A stretch of 64,000 nucleotides of DNA, taken from NCBI RefSeq assembly GCF_900155595.1, contig NZ_FTPB01000004.1, forward strand, positions 930,001 through 994,000. Reading direction: 5' to 3'. Under the pieces are notes generated by a model. That model saw only the letters and a list, made by a program, of their open reading frames with translations, did no database searches and was not told where the DNA came from. Below, piece after piece: positions 9,916 through 18,460 of this stretch (position 1 is its first letter; every line of letters starts with the position of its first letter). Source of the DNA: Actinomyces mediterranea. GTDB taxonomy: Bacteria > Actinomycetota > Actinomycetes > Actinomycetales > Actinomycetaceae. The position numbers were made by a program, and so were the translations under genes.

Positions 9916-11073
9916 ATGGCGCAGAAACGGCGCATCCAACGCAGGCACAACATGTTCACGGTCATCACCCGATGCGGCAGCGGCCCCCACACAATGGCGG
10001 AACTCGCCGCGAAAGCCGGAGTCACCCGCCCGGCGATCGAAGCCGTGATCGCGGACCTCACAGCCCTGGAGTGGCTCGAACCCACAGACGCCCCCAGCCA
10101 ACGCGCCATCGGACGCCCCGCCGCCTACTTCCGCCTCAAACCCTCAACGACCTCGATCCTCGCCCTCGACATCGGGGCGCACCACATCAGCGCGATGCGC
10201 GCGACATACTCGGGGGATATCCTCGCCGAGGACTCGATGCCCATTGACGAACAGGTCCCCGCTTCGCAGCGACTACGCGTAGCGGCACGCCTCGCCCGCG
10301 ATTTGACGGCGCACGCGCACAAACCGCTCGTGTGCGCGGTCGCCTCGCCGGGAATCATTGACGACAACACCGTTACATACTTCGGAGGCCGGGGCATGCC
10401 CGGATGGCAGGGACTCAACCTCGCCGACAGCCTCGGCCCCTCGCTCAACACCAGGGTCATCTCCTCGGGGGACTGCGCCCTCGGGGCGCGCGGGGAATCC
10501 TGGAAGGGCGCCGCCGCGAATGTCAGCGACGTCCTCTACATCCTCGCGGGACAGCGCACGGGGGCCGCTTCAGTGATCGACGGGCGGGTCCACGCGGGGC
10601 ACGCGGGAAGCGCGGGCCTCATCGGAGAATTCCCCGAACTAAAGTGGCGCGAGCTCGAGGAAGAAACCTTCGCCTCGGCGCTCTACCCCGACGGGCAGCC
10701 CGTACGAGACGCGCTTTTCCCCCTCGCGGCGGGCGGCGACACCACGGCTCTGCGAGCCGTGCAAGAATACGCCGACCGATTGGCCCTGGGGATTGACGCC
10801 ATGATTCTCGCAACAGCGCCCGAGTGCGTCGTCATCGGAGGACGATTCGCCGCCCACGCCGACCTATTCCTACCACGATTGATCGAGCGATCCGCGCAGG
10901 TGTGCCCCTTCCCCCCGAAGATCACCGCCTCGTCCCTGGGCGGACGCGAAGTGATCCTCGGCGCGATCCGCTACGCGATTGACGCCGTCACCGATCGGTT
11001 GGGTGAAATGGTCAGGGACTCCGACCGGTTCCCCCACGCCTCGCCGGACAGCCTATGGGAGGCTACTCACTAA
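9916..11073 (+). CDS. ROK-family transcriptional repressor (NagC/XylR type)
   Basis: This 385-residue regulator has an N-terminal winged helix-turn-helix (about residues 15-60: FTVITRCGSGPHTMAELAAK, VTRPAIEAVIADL). A ROK sugar-kinase-like domain follows, with ILALDIGAHHISA at about 80 and the glycine-rich HAGHAGSAGLIGE at about 225-237. The CxCGxxGC zinc cluster that usually follows in ROK repressors is missing: the segment reads FPELKWRELEEETF. ATG 9916 is preceded by an AAGGCGG-like site and begins with a basic stretch (MAQKRRIQRR). It is divergent from the ABC/GH36 operon, so it probably represses that operon and responds to a sugar or sugar phosphate. The regulator is intact although its target operon is damaged. 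Confidence 0.85.
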   Translation: MAQKRRIQRRHNMFTVITRCGSGPHTMAELAAKAGVTRPAIEAVIADLTALEWLEPTDAPSQRAIGRPAAYFRLKPSTTSILALDIGAHHISAMRATYSGDILAEDSMPIDEQVPASQRLRVAARLARDLTAHAHKPLVCAVASPGIIDDNTVTYFGGRGMPGWQGLNLADSLGPSLNTRVISSGDCALGARGESWKGAAANVSDVLYILAGQRTGAASVIDGRVHAGHAGSAGLIGEFPELKWRELEEETFASALYPDGQPVRDALFPLAAGGDTTALRAVQEYADRLALGIDAMILATAPECVVIGGRFAAHADLFLPRLIERSAQVCPFPPKITASSLGGREVILGAIRYAIDAVTDRLGEMVRDSDRFPHASPDSLWEATH

Positions 11074-11227
11074 AGGTCGATTCCCGCTGCTTCAAGGCCC
11101 AATTATCGATCCGCCGGTTAGCCAGCAACCCTCAAGGTCACAACAATGGTTAGACTATGGCTGGACGTGTGCGCCCACTAGGAAGGTACGTCGCGCGAAG
11201 CGCGCGGGGGAATGGGAAGAGACGACT

Positions 11228-11929
11228 ATGAGCATCTTCGACCGTTTTGAGAACGCCGTCGAACGAGGCGTCAACGACGCCTTCTCTCGCGTCTTCAAGT
11301 CGGGGATCAAGCCCGTCGACGTGAACTCCGCTATTCGCCGCTCCATGGACGATTCCGCTCACGAACTCTCCTCGGATCGCACCATTGCCGCGAATCGCTT
11401 CGTCGTCCACGCCGCACAATCCGACCTCGACTCCCTTGAGGCGAGCCTCGACGTCCTCGCGGATGAATTCGCCCAACAGGCCACCGAATACGCGACATCG
11501 TGCGGCTATGCCCTCCTGGGCCCCGTCACCGTCGAATTCGTCGTCGACCCCCAGGAGATGACCGGTCAGCTCAGCGTCCAGTCCTCGAACCGGCGGGGCG
11601 CGGCAGCACCCGCGACCGCTTCCTCCCCCTCGCCCAAGCATCCGATCATCGACATTGACGGCGAGAAGTGGCTGTTGACGGAGCCCGTCACCGTCATCGG
11701 GCGCGGCTCCGAAGCCGATATCGTCGTCTCCGACTCGGGGGTCTCCCGGCGCCACCTCGAACTGAGGATCACTCCGACCGGAGTCATCGCCACTGACCTC
11801 GGCTCCACGAACGGGACCTTCGTCGAAGGGCACAAGGTCGAGGCGGCGACCCTCCTCGACGGGAATCGGATCGTCATCGGACGCACCACGATCTTCTTCT
11901 GGACGCACCCGGAGGACGGTGATCAATGA
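11228..11929 (+). CDS. fhaA: FHA domain protein FhaA with DUF3662 N-terminus
   Basis: This 233-residue cytosolic protein starts with MSIFDRFENAVERGVN and an N-terminal DUF3662 domain (about 1-120). A C-terminal FHA domain (about 145-230) has VIGRGSEADIVV, SRRHLEL and TNGTFVEG. FHA domains bind phosphothreonine; FhaA is known in mycobacteria as a partner of PknB substrates, including MviN, in peptidoglycan synthesis. It is the first gene of the coupled cell-wall signalling operon and its stop overlaps the fhaB start (ATGA). Mycobacterial FhaA has a much longer linker; this one is short. A TAGACT at 11151-11156 could be the -10 box of the operon, giving a leader of about 65 nt, but I see no matching -35. 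Confidence 0.93.
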   Translation: MSIFDRFENAVERGVNDAFSRVFKSGIKPVDVNSAIRRSMDDSAHELSSDRTIAANRFVVHAAQSDLDSLEASLDVLADEFAQQATEYATSCGYALLGPVTVEFVVDPQEMTGQLSVQSSNRRGAAAPATASSPSPKHPIIDIDGEKWLLTEPVTVIGRGSEADIVVSDSGVSRRHLELRITPTGVIATDLGSTNGTFVEGHKVEAATLLDGNRIVIGRTTIFFWTHPEDGDQ

Positions 11930-12426
11930 CCACGGATCTCGCGTTCACAGTCTTTCGGATCGGCTACCTCATTCTCCTATGGATCTTCGTCCTCGGAGCG
12001 GTCAATACGCTGCGCCGCGACGTCTTCGGCACTGTCGTCACCCCACGCGGCAAGGGCCGCAAAGAGGCCGATCAGCGGCGCAGGGAGAGTCGGAAGTCCC
12101 GCCTCGCCGACCGCGCCTCGGGTGCGATGGACGAAGCGCCGCACAACATCCTCCTCACCGGCGGCCCCCTTGTCGGCACCGTCATGCCCCTGACGGGGTC
12201 TCCTCTCATCATTGGCCGCTCGCCCGCCTCGACGCTCGTCCTCGAAGACGAGTACGCGTCGAGCCGCCATGCGCGCCTGGCGCCCTCCGATGAGGGCTGG
12301 TGGATCGAGGACCTGGGCTCGCGCAACGGCACCTTCGTTGACGATGAGCGTTTGAGCGAGCCGCGCCTGCTCAAAGCCGGTGATGTCGTTCGCATCGGTC
12401 AGACGACTCTTGAACTGGTGAGGTGA
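11926..12426 (+). CDS. fhaB: Membrane-anchored FHA domain protein FhaB (FipA)
   Basis: This 166-residue protein has one N-terminal membrane helix (about 8-28: AFTVFRIGYLILLWIFVLGAV), a basic linker and an FHA domain (about 80-165). The FHA motifs are IIGRSPASTLVL, SSRHARL and SRNGTFVDD. In mycobacteria FhaB/FipA is phosphorylated by the Ser/Thr kinases and binds FtsZ and FtsQ. The start overlaps the fhaA stop by 4 nt and pstP begins 1 nt after its stop, so translation is coupled. Confidence 0.93.
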   Translation: MTTDLAFTVFRIGYLILLWIFVLGAVNTLRRDVFGTVVTPRGKGRKEADQRRRESRKSRLADRASGAMDEAPHNILLTGGPLVGTVMPLTGSPLIIGRSPASTLVLEDEYASSRHARLAPSDEGWWIEDLGSRNGTFVDDERLSEPRLLKAGDVVRIGQTTLELVR

Positions 12427-12427
12427 C

Positions 12428-13714
12428 ATGCCGATCCAGCCCGTCGAGTTCCACTGCGCCGCCCGATCCGATGTCGGCCTGGTCCGATCGAATAACCAGG
12501 ATTCCGGATATGCGGGGGCCAATCTCCTCGTCCTCGCCGACGGCATGGGCGGGCCCGCGGGCGGTGATATCGCCTCCTCTGTAGCGATCGCGCACCTCGT
12601 TCCCCTCGACACCGATTCTCATCCGGCCGAGTCGATGCTGCCCCTGTTGCGCGAGGCCCTCATGGATGCGCACGACGAATTGTCGGATCGCTCCTCGCGA
12701 GACAAGGACCTGAGGGGCCTCGGGACGACGTGCATCGCCCTCATGAGGTCGGGCAATAAACTCGCGATGGTCCACATCGGGGACTCGCGCGCCTATGTGC
12801 TGCGCGGAACGACCCTCACGCAAGTGACAACGGACCACTCCTTCGTCCAATACCTCGTCGAAACGGGGCAGATCACGCCTGAAGAGGCCGAGCACCACCC
12901 AAATCGCAATGTCGTCCTGAAGATCCTCGGCGACGCCCAAGCCGATGTCAGCCCCGATGAGACGATGCGCGAAGCGATTCTGGGAGACCGCTGGCTCCTC
13001 TGTTCGGACGGATTGTCCGGCGTCGTCTCCCCCGACACGATCGGCAACGTCCTCGCAGAGGTGACAGACCCCGGTGAGTGTGCCGAGGCTCTCACCCGTC
13101 TCGCCCTGCGCGCAGGCGGCCCCGACAACATCACCTGTATCGTCTGCGACATCGTCGCATCCGGCTCCTTCCCCCCGTCGACGCCGCAGATCGTCGGCGC
13201 CGCGGCGATCGATCGCCATGCTGAGAGCCGCGGAGGGGGCGGAGCCGCGGCCCGCGCCGCCGCACTGCGCAGGACGCGCCCCCTCGACCCCGATGATGAC
13301 GAGGACGACCCGCAACCCGCATTCAGGCGGTGGCTCGCCCCGCTCGTCGTCCTCATCACTTCCCTGCTCATCATCGGCGCCGGGTGGCTCGGCTGGGCAT
13401 GGACCCAGACCCAGTACTACGCCATCGGAGAGGACGGTTACGTCGTCATCTACCAGGGGATCCCCCAATCCCTCGGGTCCTGGCAGCTATCCCACGCCGT
13501 TGAGGTGACCAACCTGCCCCTCGCCCAGCTGTCGGCCGTGGACCGCGACCGACTCAAAGACCCGGTGATCCGTTCATCGCGCAACGAGATCGACACCTAT
13601 GTCGAACAGCTCCGCGTCGCGGCTGCGAGGCGCTCCGCGGTCCTCCAGCCCTTGCAGAACCAGTCGGGATCAGCGCCCCAATCCGGCAGCGAATCCCAAT
13701 CGGGGGCGGACTGA
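12428..13714 (+). CDS. pstP: PP2C-type Ser/Thr protein phosphatase PstP
   Basis: This 428-residue membrane-anchored phosphatase opposes PknA and PknB. The PP2C domain fills about residues 5-240 and shows the metal-binding motifs VRSNNQDSG, LVLADGMGGPAGG, IGDSRAYVLRG, LLCSDGLSGV and GGPDNITCIV. A linker with an arginine-rich stretch follows. Then comes a single membrane helix (about 303-325) and an extracytoplasmic tail of about 100 residues ending in a Q/S-rich segment. It starts at ATG 12428, 1 nt after fhaB, and its stop overlaps the rodA start. Confidence 0.95.
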   Translation: MPIQPVEFHCAARSDVGLVRSNNQDSGYAGANLLVLADGMGGPAGGDIASSVAIAHLVPLDTDSHPAESMLPLLREALMDAHDELSDRSSRDKDLRGLGTTCIALMRSGNKLAMVHIGDSRAYVLRGTTLTQVTTDHSFVQYLVETGQITPEEAEHHPNRNVVLKILGDAQADVSPDETMREAILGDRWLLCSDGLSGVVSPDTIGNVLAEVTDPGECAEALTRLALRAGGPDNITCIVCDIVASGSFPPSTPQIVGAAAIDRHAESRGGGGAAARAAALRRTRPLDPDDDEDDPQPAFRRWLAPLVVLITSLLIIGAGWLGWAWTQTQYYAIGEDGYVVIYQGIPQSLGSWQLSHAVEVTNLPLAQLSAVDRDRLKDPVIRSSRNEIDTYVEQLRVAAARRSAVLQPLQNQSGSAPQSGSESQSGAD

Positions 13715-15102
13715 TGGCCACAGTCTCCATCGCGCCCGCAAGGCCCAAGCGCCTCCTCGAGATCATCCTCATGATCCTCGCACTGGCCATCGGCATCGGC
13801 GGCTACGTCCTCACCAGCATTAACCGGACGGGGCACTTCCCCGGCAACCTCCTGCAGCACATCGCCGTCCTCCTGGCCCTCGCCCTCGTCGCCGAACTCG
13901 GCATGCACATCCTCGCGCCCTTCGCCGACCCCGTGATCCTCCCGATCGCCGTCGCACTATCGGGGTTGGGACTGGCGATGATCTACCGGCTCGACATGTC
14001 GTACGAGCTGCTCGAACAGGCAACGGTGGGGATGCGCCAACTGATGTTCGTCGGCATTGCAATAGCGGCGGCCGCTTTGACTCTCGTCCTCCTGCGCGAT
14101 CACCGGATCCTCCGCCGCTACACCTACACCTTCGGCGTCATCTCACTCATCCTTCTGCTCCTGCCGATGATCCCCGGGCTCGGTCAGGAGACCTTCGGCG
14201 CCCGCGTGTGGATCCGCGTCGGGCCGATGTCATTCCAGCCCGGTGAACTCGTCAAGATCACGCTCGCGCTGTTCTTCGCCGGATATCTCGTCACCAATCG
14301 CGACAATCTCGCGATCGGAGGGCGCAAACTCCTCGGGATCCGCCTGCCACGCGCACGCGACCTCGGACCGATCCTCGTGGTGTGGATGATCGGCGTGGCG
14401 ATCCTCGTTCTCCAGCGGGACCTGGGCACGTCGCTGCTTTTCTTCAGCCTCTTCGTCGCAATACTGTACGTGGCGACGAATAGGGTCTCCTGGCTCATCA
14501 TCGGCTTCGTCATGTTCGTTCCCGCAGTGCTCGTGACGATCAGGGCATTCCCGCATGTCGCGAACCGCTTCACCGTGTGGATCAACGCCCTCGACAATGA
14601 CGTGTACGAGAAGATCGGAGGCTCTTACCAACTCGTCCAGTCCCTCTTCGGCCAGGCGTCAGGCGGCCTCATGGGGACCGGCTGGGGCCGCGGATACCCG
14701 CAGCTCGTGCCGCTGGCGAACTCCGACTTCATTCTCTCCTCGCTCGCCGAAGAACTGGGGATGACCGGGCTCGCGGCAATCCTGCTGCTCTACCTCGTCC
14801 TCATCGAACGGGGCCTGCGCGCCGCGATCTCGGTGCGAGACGGCTTCGGCAAACTCCTCGCAACGGGTTTGAGCTTCTCCCTGGCAATCCAACTCTTCGT
14901 CGTCCTTGGCGGCATCACCCGCCTCATCCCCCTGACGGGTCTCACTGCGCCATTCCTGGCCGCCGGAGGCTCATCAATGGTGTCCTCGTGGCTCACCGTC
15001 GCACTCCTCATCCGGATCTCCGACGCCGCCCGTAGGCCTGCCGCGACCCCCTCCCCGTGGAACTCGGGAATCCACCCCGACGGTTTGGAGCGGACGCTAT
15101 GA
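13714..15102 (+). CDS. rodA: SEDS-family peptidoglycan glycosyltransferase (RodA/FtsW type)
   Basis: This 462-residue polytopic membrane protein has about ten helices and polymerises lipid II together with a class B PBP. SEDS features are visible: WIRVGPMSFQPGELVKI (about 165-182), VLQRDLGTSLLFF (about 228-240) and GGITRLIPLTGLTAPFLAAGGSS (about 400-422). The last is the conserved periplasmic/active loop with the P-L-T-G pattern. The gene lies between pstP and pbpA in a coupled operon, where the actinobacterial homologue is annotated RodA (or an FtsW-like protein). The start overlaps the pstP stop by 1 nt and the stop overlaps pbpA by 4 nt (ATGA). Confidence 0.93.
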   Translation: MATVSIAPARPKRLLEIILMILALAIGIGGYVLTSINRTGHFPGNLLQHIAVLLALALVAELGMHILAPFADPVILPIAVALSGLGLAMIYRLDMSYELLEQATVGMRQLMFVGIAIAAAALTLVLLRDHRILRRYTYTFGVISLILLLLPMIPGLGQETFGARVWIRVGPMSFQPGELVKITLALFFAGYLVTNRDNLAIGGRKLLGIRLPRARDLGPILVVWMIGVAILVLQRDLGTSLLFFSLFVAILYVATNRVSWLIIGFVMFVPAVLVTIRAFPHVANRFTVWINALDNDVYEKIGGSYQLVQSLFGQASGGLMGTGWGRGYPQLVPLANSDFILSSLAEELGMTGLAAILLLYLVLIERGLRAAISVRDGFGKLLATGLSFSLAIQLFVVLGGITRLIPLTGLTAPFLAAGGSSMVSSWLTVALLIRISDAARRPAATPSPWNSGIHPDGLERTL

Positions 15103-16553
15103 ACCGTCAGATCCGCCGACTCTTCATCGTCATCCTCGCCATGTTCGCGATGCTCGGACTGGCCGTGACGAATAACCAGTTCCTCCAGACGCCCTCGCTC
15201 AACGCCGATTCGCGCAACGAACGCACGATCCTGCACGCCGCAGAAACAGACCGCGGGCCCATCATCGTCGGGGAGAGTGCCGTCGCCTCGTCGACGAAAC
15301 TCGAAGGATCGACGCGCTTTCAGCGCTCCTACTCGCAAGGCCCCCTCTACGCCTCCGTCACCGGTTATTTCTCAGCAGCGTTCTCACAGGCGACTGGCCT
15401 TGAGGCGGCGGCCGAGTCCGTCCTCGACGGCCAATCCGATGCACTCCTCGCCCAGCGACTGCGCAACCTGTTCACGGGGGCGAATCGCCAGGGCGGCGGC
15501 ATCGTGCTCACGCTGGACTCGACTCTCCAACAGATCGCAGCCGAACAATTGGGCGACCGAAAGGGGGCCGTCGTCGTCCTCAATGCGAAAACGGGAGCGA
15601 TCCTGGCGCTGTACTCATCGCCGAGCTACGACCCCAATGCGCTCACCGCCTTCGACTCCGCTGCAGTCAATGACGCCTACGAAGCATTGGCGGTGGACCC
15701 CTCAGATCCCCTGTCGAATCGGGCGATTGCGGGCAACCGTTACGCCCCGGGTTCCACCTTCAAGATCCTCACGACGATCGCTCTCCTTGAAAACGGGGTG
15801 GCGACGGCGACGACGAATCTCGAATCCCCCGTGTCGACGGTCTTGCCCGGCACACAGACGACGGTGTCGAATATCGATTCGGCGACCTGCGGGGACGGCA
15901 ATCCGACGCTGGAGGAGGCCTTCGCCCGCTCCTGCAACACCACCTTCCTCATCGCCTCGCAGAATCTCACCCACGATCAACTATCCGGTGTTGCCAAGCG
16001 CTTCGGTTTCGGCACCGCTTCTGCGATTCCCCTATCTGTCACCCCCTCCACCTTCCCCGACCAGACGGATCCCGCTCAGCTCGCAATGACCTCCATCGGG
16101 CAGTTCTCCGTCCAAGCCACACCTTTGCAGATGGCGCAGATCGCCCAAGCGATCGGCAATGACGGGACGATGATGACGCCCTACCTCATCGACAGGATCG
16201 TCGACGCCGACCTGCAGGTCCAGTCTGAAACCACGCCGAAGGCGCTATCCACCCCCGTATCCGCCGATGTGGCGAATCAGGTGACGGAGATGATGAAGTC
16301 CGTCGTCTCCGCGCCCTACGGCTCGGGAACGTCAATGGCCCTCGACGGCGTGTCCGTCGCCGCGAAGACGGGCACCGCCGAGACCGGGGTCGATGGTTTC
16401 GCCAACGCCTGGGCGGTCGGGTTCGCACCCGCGGACGACCCTCAGATCGCCTTCGCGGTCATCGTCGAGGGCGACGAGTCCGATCCTGCGCCCCATGGCG
16501 GCATCGTCGCCGGCCCGATCGCCCGTGCTCTCCTGGAAGCAGGTGTCAAATGA
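15099..16553 (+). CDS. pbpA: Class B penicillin-binding protein PbpA (D,D-transpeptidase)
   Basis: This 484-residue protein cross-links peptidoglycan as partner of the adjacent RodA. One N-terminal membrane anchor (about 8-26) is followed by a short dimerisation domain and a transpeptidase domain. The catalytic motifs are PGSTFK (about 217-222, serine nucleophile), SCNTTF (about 275) and KTGTAE (about 424). The start MNRQIRRLF at ATG 15099 overlaps the rodA stop, and the stop overlaps pknA; an upstream in-frame codon at 15057 would lie inside rodA. The motif set and length are those of mycobacterial PbpA. Confidence 0.94.
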   Translation: MNRQIRRLFIVILAMFAMLGLAVTNNQFLQTPSLNADSRNERTILHAAETDRGPIIVGESAVASSTKLEGSTRFQRSYSQGPLYASVTGYFSAAFSQATGLEAAAESVLDGQSDALLAQRLRNLFTGANRQGGGIVLTLDSTLQQIAAEQLGDRKGAVVVLNAKTGAILALYSSPSYDPNALTAFDSAAVNDAYEALAVDPSDPLSNRAIAGNRYAPGSTFKILTTIALLENGVATATTNLESPVSTVLPGTQTTVSNIDSATCGDGNPTLEEAFARSCNTTFLIASQNLTHDQLSGVAKRFGFGTASAIPLSVTPSTFPDQTDPAQLAMTSIGQFSVQATPLQMAQIAQAIGNDGTMMTPYLIDRIVDADLQVQSETTPKALSTPVSADVANQVTEMMKSVVSAPYGSGTSMALDGVSVAAKTGTAETGVDGFANAWAVGFAPADDPQIAFAVIVEGDESDPAPHGGIVAGPIARALLEAGVK

Positions 16554-18460
16554 GCCCACAGCGCATCAAGAACTCAGCCGGTCACGTCCTCGGCGGACGC
16601 TATACACTGCTCGCTCCCATCGCTCAGGGCGGTATGGGTGAGGTGTGGAAGGCGCGCGACCGCGAAACCGGTCAACTCGTCGCCGCGAAGGTCCTCAAGT
16701 CGGAGCTGTCCGGAGAAGAACTCTCCTTGTCGCGGCTGCGCCTCGAGGCCCGCAATGCGATGAGCATCCAGCACCCCAATATCGCCAACGTTCAGGATTC
16801 TGGCGAAGAGGACGGGCGCGGCTGGATCATCATGGAGCTCGTTGAGGGCAAGCCCCTCACCCACTACCTGCGGGGCGGTTCGCGTATTGAACCCGTGGAC
16901 TTGCTGCCGATCCTCATGCAGATCGCCATGGCGTTGGGGGCTGCCGCACAGGCGGGTGTCGTCCACCGCGATATTAAGCCCGCGAACGTCCTCGTCCGCT
17001 CCGATGGAATGGTGAAACTGACGGACTTCGGGATCTCACGAGCCTCCGACCAGGTGGATCTGACCGCCGCCGGGATGGTCATGGGAACGGCGCAGTACCT
17101 GCCCCCCGAGCAGGCGATGGGAGAGGAGGCGACCTCTATCGGCGACCTCTACGCCCTCGGAATCATCGCCTACGAGGCCGCTTCCGGTCGGCGCCCCTTC
17201 ACCGGCAACACCCAGGTCGATATCGCATTCGCGCACGTCAACGACCCTGTTCCGCCCCTGCCGTCGGATGTTCCACAGCCTTTCGCGGATGTCGTGCTGC
17301 ACCTGTTGGAGAAGGATCCCTCCAAGAGGCCGGAATCCGGAGTCGCCGTCGTGCGCGAATTGTCAGCTGCCGCAAGGGCGATGGGCATCCCCGTGAGCGC
17401 ACACCCCCTTCCCGAGCCCAAAGCTTCGGGGGAAGTGGACGATCCCGTGTCCGCGGCGCTGTCCTCGCTGCCACCGGTGCGCCATGTGCGCAAGCGCCAA
17501 CTCCCCGATTCGATGCTGCAAGAGCCCGCGGGCCTGCGCGATGAGCACCCGGCCGCCCCTTCAGTCGTCCCCGCCGAGACGAGCGCGCCCGAAGCCGCCG
17601 CGCCTGCCGTGTCAGCACCTGTTACCGCGTCTCCCGCTGCGTCAGCGCCCGTTGCCCCGGCGCCCGACGCTGCGAAGTCCCACGTTCACTCCGATGAGGC
17701 CGCCGCCAAGGCGCCTGCTCCCGAAGCGGGTCCCACACCCAATGACACCGCGGGGGGCGACCCGAACGCCCAGCGTCGCAATGCCCTCGTCGCCCGCCTG
17801 CGCGAGCGCGCACGGGCACGTGAAGAAGCCCGACGCGAAGAGGCCCCTCGCCCCCCCGCACCCCGCGAATCTGCGGCGGAGCCGCAAGTCACCCACCTGA
17901 CGGGACTGGCGGCGGCCAGATTGCACGCCTCCGACGTCAAGCAGCCGCTGGAACGCACCCTTGACATGCCCCCCGAACTGCTGCCCGTGGCCGCGCGCAA
18001 GGGCCGTCTGCCCGAACCCGAGCTCACAATGCCGTGGCAGCCGACGCGCTCATCGTCCACCGTGTCGAAGCGTTCACAATCATCCAATCGGCGCAAGCAC
18101 TCCGACGCGACCACAGCCTCCACGCACAGTGCATTGCCGCAGGGATTCCCAGAGCCCAGGAGTGGGACCCCGCGGCCCCTGCCGCAAGGAATGTGGTACG
18201 CGGTGTCGGAAAAAGCAGCAGGGCTGGCTCACGAGACCCCCATCGCGCCGACCGCCTATAATCGTTCGGTCGTCGCACCGCCCGTACCCCTGGGCAAGCG
18301 GTTCCTTCGGGGCATGCTCATCGCCCTCATTATCTGTGTCATGATCGCGATCGCCGCGTATTTCGTCCATAACAAGTTAGGCTCTCTCACGTCCATCATC
18401 GGACAGGGTTCACACGTTCACGAGGAGGTTCGGACATGGCTGACTCCGCTCGCCGTCTAG
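16550..18460 (+). CDS. pknA: Membrane Ser/Thr protein kinase PknA
   Basis: This is a 636-residue kinase. The N-terminal kinase domain (about 12-275) has the glycine loop LAPIAQGGMGEVWKA, the ATP lysine in VAAKVL, the catalytic loop HRDIKPANVLV (about 139) and DFGISRA. A long linker of about 300 residues rich in proline, alanine and arginine follows, including a charged RERARAREEARREE stretch. One membrane helix lies at about 585-607, with only a short outer tail and no PASTA domains. The linker is longer than in most homologues. Its start overlaps pbpA by 4 nt, and its last 25 nt overlap the start of pknB, which has its own GAGGAGG site inside pknA. Confidence 0.94.
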   Translation: MSPQRIKNSAGHVLGGRYTLLAPIAQGGMGEVWKARDRETGQLVAAKVLKSELSGEELSLSRLRLEARNAMSIQHPNIANVQDSGEEDGRGWIIMELVEGKPLTHYLRGGSRIEPVDLLPILMQIAMALGAAAQAGVVHRDIKPANVLVRSDGMVKLTDFGISRASDQVDLTAAGMVMGTAQYLPPEQAMGEEATSIGDLYALGIIAYEAASGRRPFTGNTQVDIAFAHVNDPVPPLPSDVPQPFADVVLHLLEKDPSKRPESGVAVVRELSAAARAMGIPVSAHPLPEPKASGEVDDPVSAALSSLPPVRHVRKRQLPDSMLQEPAGLRDEHPAAPSVVPAETSAPEAAAPAVSAPVTASPAASAPVAPAPDAAKSHVHSDEAAAKAPAPEAGPTPNDTAGGDPNAQRRNALVARLRERARAREEARREEAPRPPAPRESAAEPQVTHLTGLAAARLHASDVKQPLERTLDMPPELLPVAARKGRLPEPELTMPWQPTRSSSTVSKRSQSSNRRKHSDATTASTHSALPQGFPEPRSGTPRPLPQGMWYAVSEKAAGLAHETPIAPTAYNRSVVAPPVPLGKRFLRGMLIALIICVMIAIAAYFVHNKLGSLTSIIGQGSHVHEEVRTWLTPLAV

